This document shows, in pieces, positions 42,365-50,745 of a DNA stretch of 64,000 nt (position 1 is the first letter of the stretch; the number at the start of each line of letters is the position of its first letter). Under the pieces are notes generated by a model. It did not search any database, was not told where the DNA came from, and saw nothing but the letters and a program-made list of their open reading frames with translations. The position numbers and the translations under genes are program-made. The stretch comes from Sutcliffiella tianshenii (lineage in GTDB: Bacteria > Bacillota > Bacilli > Bacillales > Bacillaceae_I): positions 124,001 through 188,000 of the forward strand of contig NZ_JAFBED010000005.1 in the NCBI RefSeq assembly GCF_016908565.1. Reading direction: 5' to 3'.

Positions 42365-42919
42365 ATGAACTGCTGGAAATCCATTAATATCGTTAAACAA
42401 TATGGACTCCATCGCATAACGCTCGTTTCTTTTATAATAGCATTACTTTCATTTATCTTGTTGTTTTTATCTTTTAGCCTCGTCTTCCATGACATAACGG
42501 TTTCATCCAACTATTTTGGTTGGTTCTGCCTATCATCAGCTTCCATGTTTACCATGCATAAGCTTTGTCATGCTTTGCCGCTGCTTGCTACGAGAAACCA
42601 AGTGAAGTTCCGCTGGAGATGGAAAAGCTTTATGCCTTATATGAATATAAAAACAAAAAAACCTTTTTCAAAATACCAATCATACATTGTATTTTTGTCA
42701 CCATTCATTATCATTACGACTTCGATGCTAATACTTACATGTATATTCCCAAGCTATTATCATTATTTTGCGATGCTTGCCTCATTGAATATCGGCTTGT
42801 GTTTTCCGGACTTCCTTTATGTCAAACACATCCAGGCAGCACCGAACGCATGTCAGATTGAAGAACTGGAAAGTGGTTATGATATTTTGATAAGAAATGA
42901 GACCGAAGTCGCTTCCTAA
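42365..42919 (+). CDS. DUF3267 membrane protein with degenerate metal motif
   Basis: A 184-aa membrane protein with four hydrophobic segments and the DUF3267-type ending FPDFLYVKHIQAAPNACQIEELESGYDILI. DUF3267 is described as a possible zincin family, yet the HExxH position reads HKLCH here (MHKLCHAL), so the catalytic Glu is absent. Proteins of this type sit near scoC and prsA in several Bacillus genomes. It is probably not an active protease, unless another residue substitutes. Confidence 0.75.
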   Translation: MNCWKSINIVKQYGLHRITLVSFIIALLSFILLFLSFSLVFHDITVSSNYFGWFCLSSASMFTMHKLCHALPLLATRNQVKFRWRWKSFMPYMNIKTKKPFSKYQSYIVFLSPFIIITTSMLILTCIFPSYYHYFAMLASLNIGLCFPDFLYVKHIQAAPNACQIEELESGYDILIRNETEVAS

Positions 42920-42943
42920 CATATATTAGGAGGCTTTTTCTTA
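42910..42943 (+). terminator. Terminator of the DUF3267 gene
   Basis: GCTTCCTAA/TTAGGAGGC stem overlapping the stop codon, followed by TTTTTC. Confidence 0.75.
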
Positions 42944-43036
42944 TTTCTGTAAAAGTTTTGGAACGTCTAGGTATCTTTTTTACTCAAACTTTGGTAATGT
43001 ATTATGTATAACTGGAAGCCAAAGGAGGGATCTTAT

Positions 43037-43222
43037 ATGGCTATCTTATTTATCGTGGTGGCTGTATTTATACTCTTCTACATAAACAAATTAACCAATG
43101 CATTGTGTGTTCAGAAGGAAATCCCCGAGGAACGACAACCAAAAGTTTTCCGGACCATCAATGTACTCATTACCATTCTTTTAATTTCTTCTTATGTAGA
43201 TATCCTGTTAAAATCTCTGTAA
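43037..43222 (+). CDS. Small two-TM hypothetical membrane protein
   Basis: A 61-aa protein with hydrophobic stretches at residues 2-18 and 42-58 around the loop QKEIPEERQPKVFR. The ATG follows AAAGGAGGG, an excellent ribosome site, and a terminator follows, so it is a real gene. No family was recognised. Confidence 0.75.
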   Translation: MAILFIVVAVFILFYINKLTNALCVQKEIPEERQPKVFRTINVLITILLISSYVDILLKSL

Positions 43223-43260
43223 CTAGTCATCCCGCATTCTACCAGCAAGTGATCAAAGCT

Positions 43261-43288
43261 GCATCTCCTTTTCATGGGGATGCTTTTT
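43261..43288 (+). terminator. Terminator of the small membrane protein gene
   Basis: GCATCTCC/GGGGATGC stem followed by TTTTTAA. Confidence 0.8.
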
Positions 43289-43307
43289 AATTCCAATAAC
43301 AAATAGC

Positions 43308-43336
43308 AAAGGGTGGGGAAATGCTTCCCCACCCTT
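43308..43336 (-). terminator. Hairpin after the first SscA-like gene
   Basis: AAAGGGTGGGGAA/TTCCCCACCCTTT, a 13-bp perfect stem with a 4-base loop. The T-run on the minus strand is weak. Confidence 0.6.
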
Positions 43337-43346
43337 TCTGGTTATA

Positions 43347-43433
43347 TTAGTATAACCAAGCTGCACCTACGATTACTAGTAAAATGAATAGTACTACGAT
43401 TAAAGCGAATCCGCCTGAGTGTCCACCTGACAT
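43347..43433 (-). CDS. SscA/YjcZ-like sporulation micropeptide 1
   Basis: A 28-aa peptide preceded by AAGGAGG: a Gly-rich start, SGGHSGGFAL, and a single transmembrane helix IVVLFILLVIVGAAWLY. This matches the YjcZ/SscA (YhzE) family of small spore-coat assembly peptides, and sscA lies in this part of the B. subtilis map. A paralogue follows at 43573-43659. A mother-cell sigma factor would be expected, but no clear promoter was identified. Confidence 0.88.
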   Translation of the reverse strand: MSGGHSGGFALIVVLFILLVIVGAAWLY

Positions 43434-43496
43434 CTTATTTCCTCCTTTTTTTTTAAAAGTTAAACCTCCAGTAATGGATATCCTCACCCATCACTA

Positions 43497-43521
43497 GTTA
43501 GTTGAACCAATCGGGGTGTTA
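43497..43521 (+). repeat. 25-nt dispersed repeat, copy 1
   Basis: A 25-base sequence beginning GTTAGTTGAACCAATC and ending GGGGTGTTA is identical to 62258-62282. This copy lies between two SscA-like genes. Confidence 0.85.
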
Positions 43522-43572
43522 AATTCCGGCTAATTCATACAAGTTGACCGGATGACCTGGAATGGAATGTAC

Positions 43573-43659
43573 TTAGTACAACCAAGATGCACCTACGATT
43601 ACCAACAAGATAAACAATACAACGATCAACGCGAAGCCACCTGCATATGGAGTACCCAT
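43573..43659 (-). CDS. SscA/YjcZ-like sporulation micropeptide 2
   Basis: A 28-aa peptide preceded by AAGGAGGTG. GTPYAGGFAL leads into IVVLFILLVIVGASWLY, differing from the neighbour at 43347-43433 mainly in the first six residues and one Ala/Ser. The pair is clearly a tandem duplication of the same family. In B. subtilis SscA affects spore coat assembly and germination; the same role is inferred here. Confidence 0.88.
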   Translation of the reverse strand: MGTPYAGGFALIVVLFILLVIVGASWLY

Positions 43660-43933
43660 CTAGTAACACCTCCTTCTTGAGTTGTTACGATATCTTATGC
43701 TGCATTTCTTAGGAGGCATAGGCGTTTATCCTGCCTCTAAGCTTTTTTCCATGAAATCCATTTGCTGACTGGTCTGCTCGTGTTTTTCATGATTCTGTTT
43801 ATCATATGTAGGTTGGTGGGAATTGGATTGGACTTTTACCCATTTTTTCAGGAAGAAGGCACATCGCCCATTGAAACTGAGGTTTATGGATATGCTACAA
43901 ATTTTTTATCTTTTTGTATAAATCCGATAAATT
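43660..43933. other. Gap between the SscA-like gene and prsA
   Basis: About 270 bp without a credible gene. It holds a stem CTTAGGAGGCA/TGCCTCTAAG near 43709-43742 followed by TTTTTT on the plus strand, whose parent transcript is unclear. On the minus strand GCATAAGATA resembles a sigma-K -10 element for the adjacent SscA-like gene, but a matching -35 was not found. Confidence 0.4.
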
Positions 43934-43963
43934 TTTCATTAATTTAGGAGATTATGCTATAGT
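43934..43963 (+). promoter_or_regulatory. Probable promoter of prsA
   Basis: TTTCAT at 43934-43939, an 18-bp spacer and TGC-TATAGT (extended -10) ending at 43963. Confidence 0.5.
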
Positions 43964-44001
43964 AGACTTTGTACCTTTAATACATATGGGAGTTGTTTAG
44001 T

Positions 44002-44886
44002 ATGAAAAAATGGATGATTGCTTTTACAGCGACAACAACAATCTTGGCAATGTCTGGTTGTAACAACGAAAAAGGGGACGATTCCAAAGTCGTTGCAGAA
44101 ACATCAGCAGGGAATGTCACTCAGGCGGAATTATACGATGCGTTGAAAAAACGCTTCGGTGAGGAAGTCCTGCGTGAGCTTGTATACGAAAAAGTGCTCG
44201 GTGATACTTATGAAGTAACAGATAAAGAGCTGGATGACCGACTGACTGAATTAAAGGCGCAACTTGGGCAGAATTTTGAAGCAGCCTTGATGCAAAGCGG
44301 TTTTAAGGATGAAGATCAATTAAAGCAAACCTTGCGTATTTCCATGCTACAGGAAAAAGCTGCACTTGCAGATGTGGAAGTGACGGAAGATGAAGTCAAA
44401 GAATATTACGAGGGCAAAAAAGAGGATATCCGTGCCAGCCATATCCTGGTGGAAGACGAAGCTACTGCACAGGAAGTGAAGAAAAAGCTTGATGAAGGCG
44501 GAGACTTTGCAGAATTGGCACAGGAATATTCCACAGATACTGCTTCAGCGGCAAATGGTGGGGACTTGGACTGGTTTGGACCAGGCAAAATGGTACCAGC
44601 TTTTGAAGAAGCAGCATTCAGCATGGAAGTGAATGAGATCAGCAAGCCGGTTAAAAGTGATTTTGGCTACCATATCATCAAAGTCACCGAAAAAATGGGA
44701 TCTTTCGAGGAAATGCGCGAAAAGCTGGAAGATGAACTGCGCCGTTCCAAAATTGGACAGGAGACTGTAGATGCTGCAGTCGAAAAGGAACTTGATAAAG
44801 CAAACGTAAAAGTAAAAGAATCCTCCTTAAAAAATACGTTTGAAAAAGAGGAACCAACAGAAGCCGAAAAGACAGATGAGCAATAA
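44002..44886 (+). CDS. prsA: PrsA foldase lipoprotein
   Basis: PrsA is a membrane-anchored peptidyl-prolyl isomerase on the outer face that helps exported proteins fold. The 294-aa protein has a lipoprotein signal peptide with lipobox LAMSGC (Cys near residue 20), a SurA-like N domain, and a parvulin domain beginning [21 protein letters not shown] and ending [11 protein letters not shown], followed by a charged C-tail. The ATG at 44002 follows GGGAGTTG. It is one of the best-conserved members of this region. Confidence 0.96.
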   Translation: MKKWMIAFTATTTILAMSGCNNEKGDDSKVVAETSAGNVTQAELYDALKKRFGEEVLRELVYEKVLGDTYEVTDKELDDRLTELKAQLGQNFEAALMQSGFKDEDQLKQTLRISMLQEKAALADVEVTEDEVKEYYEGKKEDIRASHILVEDEATAQEVKKKLDEGGDFAELAQEYSTDTASAANGGDLDWFGPGKMVPAFEEAAFSMEVNEISKPVKSDFGYHIIKVTEKMGSFEEMREKLEDELRRSKIGQETVDAAVEKELDKANVKVKESSLKNTFEKEEPTEAEKTDEQ

Positions 44887-44899
44887 ATGAATGATTTGA

Positions 44900-44934
44900 A
44901 AAAAGCTGGAGCATTCGACGCTCCAGCTTTTTCT
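44900..44934. terminator. Bidirectional terminator between prsA and yhaL
   Basis: AAAAGCTGGAGC/GCTCCAGCTTTTT hairpin between convergent genes. Confidence 0.9.
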
Positions 44935-44938
44935 TGTA

Positions 44939-45124
44939 TTAGGACGCATTGGAAGAAACGATCTGACGTCTCTTTTCTCTTTCTTCCTCGATCCGATCCA
45001 TATAGACTTGTCCTTCTTTTTCGATGATGGCAGTTTCCACTTCTTTCTCCTCTTTTGCAGTCCGGAGCGTCATATAAGCGCTGAAACAGATGCCAATAAC
45101 CACAAGCAACATCCACCAAGGCAT
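44939..45124 (-). CDS. yhaL: YhaL, small sporulation-associated membrane protein
   Basis: A 61-aa protein with one N-terminal helix, MPWWMLLVVIGICFSAYM, and a charged helical tail with EKEGQVYMDRIEEEREKRR. This and its place between prsA and yhaM match B. subtilis YhaL, a sporulation protein of unclear function. The ATG at 45124 is 7 bases after AAGGAGG; an ATG two codons upstream is too close to it. Confidence 0.85.
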   Translation of the reverse strand: MPWWMLLVVIGICFSAYMTLRTAKEEKEVETAIIEKEGQVYMDRIEEEREKRRQIVSSNAS

Positions 45125-45202
45125 GTTCATTCCTCCTTCAAATCTAGCTTGTACTTCCCAGCTAGTCTATTTATATGAAAGAGGATGATAGCCTATTACT
45201 TA

Positions 45203-46147
45203 TTATTCATGAAAAGTAGGCTTATAGAAGTTTCGGTTATCCATCGCAAAAATTCTTTCTGTATACTCTCCAGGCTTCACGCGTTCAAGCGCGCGGTCGA
45301 GCATATTCATTTTCGCATCTATATTATCGATATAATGCAAGATCTCCGCTTCCTTGATCAGAGGCATCTTAGGGCTTCCCCATTCAAGCTTCCCATGGTG
45401 GCTTAATACAAGATGCTGAAGCACCATCACTTCTTCACCTGCTATCCCAAGTTCCTCTGCAGCTTTCCCAATCTCATTCACCATGATGGAGATATGGCCG
45501 ATCAGGTTCCCTTCAATCGTATAAGAGGTAGATACGGGTCCTGAGAGCTCCGTCACTTTTCCAAGGTCATGCAGAATGACACCTGCATAAAGCAAATCCT
45601 TGTCAAGGGAAGGATATAAGCTGCCGATTGCTTTTGCCAAATCCAGCATGGATACGACGTGATAGGCTAAGCCGGAAACAAATTCATGATGGTTTTTCGT
45701 CGCGGCAGGATATTGTAAAAATTCCTGCTGATGCTTTTTGAGTAGATGACGGGTGATGCGTTGGATATTCGGATTTTTCATTTCAAAGATAGCTTGTGTA
45801 ATCTTATCCATCATCTGCTCTTGGGAAAGAGGTGCGGTCTCTATCAAATCACCAACCGAAACTGTCTCATGCTCTTCCTTCGGCTTGATTTTGCGAATTT
45901 TCAGCTGGTTTCTGCCACGGTAATGGTGGATGTCACCTTGGACCCTAACGATGCTTTGAGGGCTATAAAGGTGCTCGTCATCAGGTGATGCATCCCATAG
46001 CTTTGCTTCGATTTCACCGCTCTTATCCTGGAAGATAAGTGTCAAAAAAGGTTTTCCATTGCTGGCTATCCCTTTTGTCGAGTTTTTAATCAGTAAATGA
46101 ACATCCACCTGTTCGCCAACCTCAAAGTGGAGAATTCCTTTTTTCAT
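45203..46147 (-). CDS. yhaM: YhaM, 3'-5' exoribonuclease
   Basis: A 314-aa nuclease, exactly the length of B. subtilis YhaM. An N-terminal OB fold ([15 protein letters not shown] and [12 protein letters not shown]) precedes an HD domain with ILHDLGKV and [18 protein letters not shown]. It degrades RNA from the 3' end and prefers short or structured products. The ATG at 46147 follows GGGGGAAATGTAC; earlier in-frame starts lack a ribosome site. Confidence 0.95.
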   Translation of the reverse strand: MKKGILHFEVGEQVDVHLLIKNSTKGIASNGKPFLTLIFQDKSGEIEAKLWDASPDDEHLYSPQSIVRVQGDIHHYRGRNQLKIRKIKPKEEHETVSVGDLIETAPLSQEQMMDKITQAIFEMKNPNIQRITRHLLKKHQQEFLQYPAATKNHHEFVSGLAYHVVSMLDLAKAIGSLYPSLDKDLLYAGVILHDLGKVTELSGPVSTSYTIEGNLIGHISIMVNEIGKAAEELGIAGEEVMVLQHLVLSHHGKLEWGSPKMPLIKEAEILHYIDNIDAKMNMLDRALERVKPGEYTERIFAMDNRNFYKPTFHE

Positions 46148-46221
46148 GTACATTTCCCCCTGTCTACCTCTAGCTATTGTAGGGTAGTAGAATATTATTA
46201 GGTTTGATTGTGAGAATACCG

Positions 46222-46346
46222 CTGTTGATTTCCGCACAAGTCTCCGCTTTCCGCGGGCGGGTAGGGAGCCTCCTCGGCTTCGCCTGTGGGGTCTCCCTTA
46301 CTCCGCTTCTCCCGCAGGAGTCTCCGACTTGTGCTCCAATCAACAG
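46222..46346. repeat. Dispersed Bacillus-type repeat, short variant
   Basis: Begins CTGTTGATTTCCGC and ends CCAATCAACAG, with the same internal blocks as 4420-4604 (CTTTCCGCGGG, GAGCCTCCTCGGCT, GGGGTCTCCC, CTCCCGCAGGAG). It lacks the internal 60 bp of the longer copy. It lies upstream of yhaM. Confidence 0.85.
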
Positions 46347-46410
46347 CTGGAGACGGTCAAATGTCCAATATAAACTTTATTAAAGCCATAATGAAAAGTT
46401 GCACTTTCAT

Positions 46411-47628
46411 TTATGAAGAAACTTCCACGGCTCTGTTTTTTTTGGAAAGCCATATTTTTGTGGCGGATAGTCCGAAAAGCATGACGAATGCACCAAACAG
46501 ATATGGAATGTGGATATTCACTTCAAAGAATATCCCTGCCAAAATGGGACCGGCTACATTTCCCAGGCTTAAAAAGGAATTATTCAACCCCATGACCAAG
46601 CCCTGTTTGTTGCCGGCAAGCTTGGAAATGAAAGAATTAAGCGATGGGCGAAGCAGGGAATTTCCAAAGAAGAAAATGCTTGTCGTCAATAGGACGAGCA
46701 GGAAATTCGTTGCGAGTGTCATCAAGACAAAGCCAAGCGCACTGATCAATAGCGCATAGGTCACGACGCGTTCTTCTCCAAATCTTTTGGTAAGCCTTCC
46801 GACGAGAACTCCCTGGACCACGGTACCGACTATTCCCACCAAAAGGATGATCAATCCTACCTCACTTGGGTCATAGTGGTAACGCTGCATCGTATAGTAT
46901 CCGAAAATGGACTGAAAATTTGCCAATCCAAAACTCATGATAAATACTAAAATCAAAAGGAAGCCCACTGGACTATTTAATGCCTTCCACATCTGTACAA
47001 ATTGGTTATCCCTTTTTCCCCCTGCTTCAAGAAGCGCATCCTGCTCCCTTTTTTCCTTTGGATAGGATTCAGGAAGGATAAGTATGGATAATATCCCTGC
47101 CACGCTCGCAGCAATGCCTGCTACGATGAATGGGAAGGACAGATCGATTTCTCCGAGCCATCCACCAAGCCCCGGACCTACTACAATGCCAAGTCCCATT
47201 GCGGCTCCAAGGATCCCCATGCCCTGTCCCCGTTTTTCTGAAGTGGTGACATCCGATACATAAGCCATCGCAGTCGGCATAAGGGCTGAGCCGAATATTC
47301 CGGCCAAGATGCGCGATAGAAAAAGCATCCACAATCCATTGGCAAAGGCAAAGATGAATTCAGCTAAGGCAAAGCCGAACAATCCGATGGTGATCAGTGG
47401 CTTTCTCCCAATTTTATCGGAAAGCCTTCCCCAGACTGGTGCAAACAGAAACTGCATAAAGGCAAAAACAGCTACGAGCAGCCCTAGCGTCCTGGCATTC
47501 GCACCGAAAAGGTCAATATAAAAAGGAAGAATGGGAATGACCAATCCGATTCCCACCATGATGATAAATAAATTGAAGCTCAATAGAAGCAAAGGAGCTC
47601 TTTGAGACGATACTAGTCTTTCTTTCAT
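46411..47628 (-). CDS. MFS multidrug efflux transporter
   Basis: A 405-aa major facilitator with 12 predicted helices. Motif A appears as GRLSDKIGRKPL between helices 2 and 3, and drug-antiporter motif C as GAAMGLGIVVGPGLGGWLG in helix 5, which places it with 12-TM drug:H+ antiporters such as Bmr, NorA and TetA. The ATG at 47628 follows AAAGGAATA. No regulator adjoins. The substrate cannot be predicted. Confidence 0.88.
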   Translation of the reverse strand: MKERLVSSQRAPLLLLSFNLFIIMVGIGLVIPILPFYIDLFGANARTLGLLVAVFAFMQFLFAPVWGRLSDKIGRKPLITIGLFGFALAEFIFAFANGLWMLFLSRILAGIFGSALMPTAMAYVSDVTTSEKRGQGMGILGAAMGLGIVVGPGLGGWLGEIDLSFPFIVAGIAASVAGILSILILPESYPKEKREQDALLEAGGKRDNQFVQMWKALNSPVGFLLILVFIMSFGLANFQSIFGYYTMQRYHYDPSEVGLIILLVGIVGTVVQGVLVGRLTKRFGEERVVTYALLISALGFVLMTLATNFLLVLLTTSIFFFGNSLLRPSLNSFISKLAGNKQGLVMGLNNSFLSLGNVAGPILAGIFFEVNIHIPYLFGAFVMLFGLSATKIWLSKKNRAVEVSS

Positions 47629-47718
47629 TCTTTTATTCCTTTCAGGCGTTCCTCTTTTTTGTCTATATAAGCATAGCACTTGTCTTATCCAGGTAGCAAT
47701 CATATATAGACAATAAAC

Positions 47719-50700
47719 CTACCTCACCTGGATGGGTATGGCCGGTTGTTCCAATTCATGGACCTTCGCATCGTCAACTTTTGCAAAAAGTCCTTTCATA
47801 TGCTCATGACAAGTGAAGAACAATAGCTGTTCTCCCTCCTCACTCAGCTTCTTCATGAGATCTATGGCCTGGACAGTACGGGAATGATCGAAATTGACAA
47901 AACAATCATCCAGCATGAAAGGAAAGCGCTGCTCCTTGCTCCAGACACTGGCAACTGCAAATCTAATGGAGATGTAAAGCTGTTCAACAGTGGCCTGGCT
48001 GAGCTCCTTTGGCTGGAATGCAAGTCCGTTTTTATGCTTTACTAAAAGCTTGGTCTCATTTGCTTGATCATAAACTTGGCTATATTCCCCATTGGTCAAA
48101 AATCGGAAGTATTCGGATGCTTTATCCAGTACCTCTGGCAGTTTCACGGTTCGATAATAATCCATTGTCCCGTTGAGTAACTTTTGGGCAGTTGCCAGGA
48201 CAGCCCACTTTCTGGCCTGCACCTGGAGATTACTTTTTGACATCTCGAATTGTTGCACTGCATCTGAATAGGTACCGCCTTCTTCCAACGTGCGGACGGC
48301 TTCTTCTTTTTGGGTTTTCAATCGATGGTACCTGGTTTCCTCTTCTGAGGATAAGCGAAGCTGTTCTTCCACTAGCACCTTATCCGAATTCCACATCGAA
48401 AGGGTCTTACCTTTTTCAGGGATGATATCATAGGAATTCTGAACTTGTTCAAGCTGCAACTCCAGCAGAGACATATTCCGCTTATATTCCATCCCTTTTT
48501 GGTGCTCTTGATGTTTAAATCGGAAATCCTCTTCTGTTGAAACTCCAGCCTGCTCCATCAGTTTCCCGATTTTTTCAGCGACATCCTTCTCTTGTATGGT
48601 CAGCAAGGTGATTTCCTCATTGATTTCCATACTCTTCAAACGAAGGTCTTCAAGCTTTTGCTGATTTCTCTCATTCTTCTCTAGTTCCGTCTTCAGAAAA
48701 TAAAAAGCATCCTCAAGCGTAGTCAGAGTCAATTTGAGTTGGGCCATGATCATAGATGCTTCATCCCGGAATTGCTGAACCATTTTTTGATTCAGCTCCT
48801 TACTTTTTAGAAGACTCTGCATTTCCATGAGTAATTCCTTTAAATCTATTGCTTTAGTAAATGCCTCCTCCATATGGCTTGCTGGGATATCACCGAGACC
48901 ACGATTTTCTGTCCAGCTCTTCCACTTCTCATCAAAGGAGAAATGTTGTCTTTCCCACTCTTCAAATTGAAGAATGATCCTGTCGTAGTTTCTTTCACTT
49001 TGGGAAAGTAGGAGTCTTTCTTTTTGAAGAAGCCCTTCAATCTGCTCCTCTTTTGCCAGCATCAATCTATACTTTTCAAGACCGCTTCTTTCCGGACTGG
49101 TGTAGAGCGTTTCCTTGATCTTGCCGACCTTCTCTTTCTGGGCCTCTCTATCCTGCTGCAATCGAACTAAAAAGGAAGAGGAATCTTTTGTAAAGAAAAG
49201 AAATCCGCCAATTCCCACTGACAGAACAAAGAAAAATAGCCCAAGAATAGCGTTATCCTGCATATATAAGGCTGCAGCCCCAACCAACCCCACTGCGAAA
49301 CTTGTAGCTGCAGCCAGGCCTTTCTTCTTCCGTCTTTGATTATGTTCTTGCTCCTGGTGTTGAATCTGGCTATCCATTTGGTGAAGCAATTGCTCCTGTA
49401 TAGCCAGATCCCGTTCAAGACGATCATTGCCAAGGTCCTTTACCTTATTTTGCAGCCTTTCCAGTTCTTCTTTTGGAAGCTGTTCCTTTTGGAGTGTGGC
49501 AATGCGATCCTCCTGTTTTTCGAGTTCATCTTTGGCTTGCTGAAATTCTTCATCAAGATGCTCTTTTTGGAGGGATAGTTTATTCCGTTGTTTCAGATGC
49601 TCTCTCAACTCGGCTTTCGCTGCAAGGCTCGTATCGATCCCCTCAATATGTTCTTCGGGTTTCCCGTGCCATTTAAGCTCCAGCTTCAAAGTTTGTATTT
49701 GTTTTTCAAGGCGCTGCACCTCGGTCGATAGATGTGCCGACCTTTCCACCGATTCCTTATACTTTGGAAATTGTGTAAGTAGGCTTTCGATGCGTTCCTG
49801 GTGCTCAAGCAGTGCTTCATCCACTTCCAGCCTTCCCACTTTTTCTTCCAGCGCTAACCTGTCCTGTGCGAGCTTTTCCAATCTGGAATGATAGTTGGAC
49901 TGTTGGATCAGAAGCTTTTCCAATCTTGCTATTCCTTCAGTTGGAAAGGTGCTGTAGTCACCAAGCTTTGAAAGCTCCCTTGAAAGATGGGATAATTGAT
50001 CCTCAATGGGCTGGATGGCAATCATCGCATCAATTTTCCGAAGCTTTGTGGTGAGGTTTTCCTTTTCAGCCTTCAAAATGTCCAGCTTGTCTGCCGCTCG
50101 TTGTATATCTTTTTGAAGCTCTTCATATTGCTCCAGCTTTTTTTTCCATTGAAGGACAACCTTCTCTTCTTCTTTCAATTCCCCTAGAAGCTTATTCATT
50201 ACAGGCTTCCTGCCGCCTGGCTTGAACAATTCCTCCATTGATTTGTTCAGCTGTTCCGTAATCCGCTGCAGCTTATCAGATCCGATCAGCCCGGATGAGA
50301 ACAAATAGCCACCAAGCTGCTCCACATCGATAAGCTTCAGATTTTGCACATCCATGATATTGAAGGAGAATATCCCTTTATAGATGTTCCTATCAAGCCC
50401 TGCCAAAACAGAATCAATGGAATGAATCATCCCCTTTTCATCTGTAACGGTTACATCGCCTGCAGATTTCCCTGCCTTTCTTTCAATGGTCAAAAGCGTG
50501 CCCTCTTTTGTTCCCATGATGAGTTTACCGCCATATTTAAACCCCTTTTTGGGCTCATACCTCAATTCAGCCTGATTTTTCAAGGGAAAACCAAATAGAA
50601 TGGCATGGATGAATGCCATGAGTGTAGATTTCCCGGCCTCATTTCTTCCATAGAATACTTGGATGCCTGAAGATAAATCATCCATTTTCACATTTTCCAA

Positions 50701-50739
50701 TTTACCAAACCCATAGATTTCAAGAGATTTTATTTTCAA
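47719..50739 (-). CDS. yhaN: YhaN, SbcC/Rad50-like AAA protein
   Basis: A 1006-aa ATPase with long coiled coils. The N-terminus has SLEIYGFGKLENVKM and Walker A FYGRNEAGKSTLMAF; the C-terminus has the ABC-type signature region LSQATVEQLYISIRFAVAS and FMLDDCFVNFDHSRT (Walker B). Two short hydrophobic helices near residues 475-515 interrupt the coiled coil, a feature of YhaN. It starts with TTG; the ribosome site AGAGGTG overlaps the yhaO stop, so translation is coupled. It probably acts with YhaO in DNA-end processing or repair. Confidence 0.92.
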   Translation of the reverse strand: MKIKSLEIYGFGKLENVKMDDLSSGIQVFYGRNEAGKSTLMAFIHAILFGFPLKNQAELRYEPKKGFKYGGKLIMGTKEGTLLTIERKAGKSAGDVTVTDEKGMIHSIDSVLAGLDRNIYKGIFSFNIMDVQNLKLIDVEQLGGYLFSSGLIGSDKLQRITEQLNKSMEELFKPGGRKPVMNKLLGELKEEEKVVLQWKKKLEQYEELQKDIQRAADKLDILKAEKENLTTKLRKIDAMIAIQPIEDQLSHLSRELSKLGDYSTFPTEGIARLEKLLIQQSNYHSRLEKLAQDRLALEEKVGRLEVDEALLEHQERIESLLTQFPKYKESVERSAHLSTEVQRLEKQIQTLKLELKWHGKPEEHIEGIDTSLAAKAELREHLKQRNKLSLQKEHLDEEFQQAKDELEKQEDRIATLQKEQLPKEELERLQNKVKDLGNDRLERDLAIQEQLLHQMDSQIQHQEQEHNQRRKKKGLAAATSFAVGLVGAAALYMQDNAILGLFFFVLSVGIGGFLFFTKDSSSFLVRLQQDREAQKEKVGKIKETLYTSPERSGLEKYRLMLAKEEQIEGLLQKERLLLSQSERNYDRIILQFEEWERQHFSFDEKWKSWTENRGLGDIPASHMEEAFTKAIDLKELLMEMQSLLKSKELNQKMVQQFRDEASMIMAQLKLTLTTLEDAFYFLKTELEKNERNQQKLEDLRLKSMEINEEITLLTIQEKDVAEKIGKLMEQAGVSTEEDFRFKHQEHQKGMEYKRNMSLLELQLEQVQNSYDIIPEKGKTLSMWNSDKVLVEEQLRLSSEEETRYHRLKTQKEEAVRTLEEGGTYSDAVQQFEMSKSNLQVQARKWAVLATAQKLLNGTMDYYRTVKLPEVLDKASEYFRFLTNGEYSQVYDQANETKLLVKHKNGLAFQPKELSQATVEQLYISIRFAVASVWSKEQRFPFMLDDCFVNFDHSRTVQAIDLMKKLSEEGEQLLFFTCHEHMKGLFAKVDDAKVHELEQPAIPIQVR

Positions 50740-50745
50740 GATGCT

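Noticed and set aside
43762-43947. 61-aa hydrophobic open frame before prsA
   Set aside because: Starts at TTG without a ribosome site and ends just before the prsA promoter; no family recognised.
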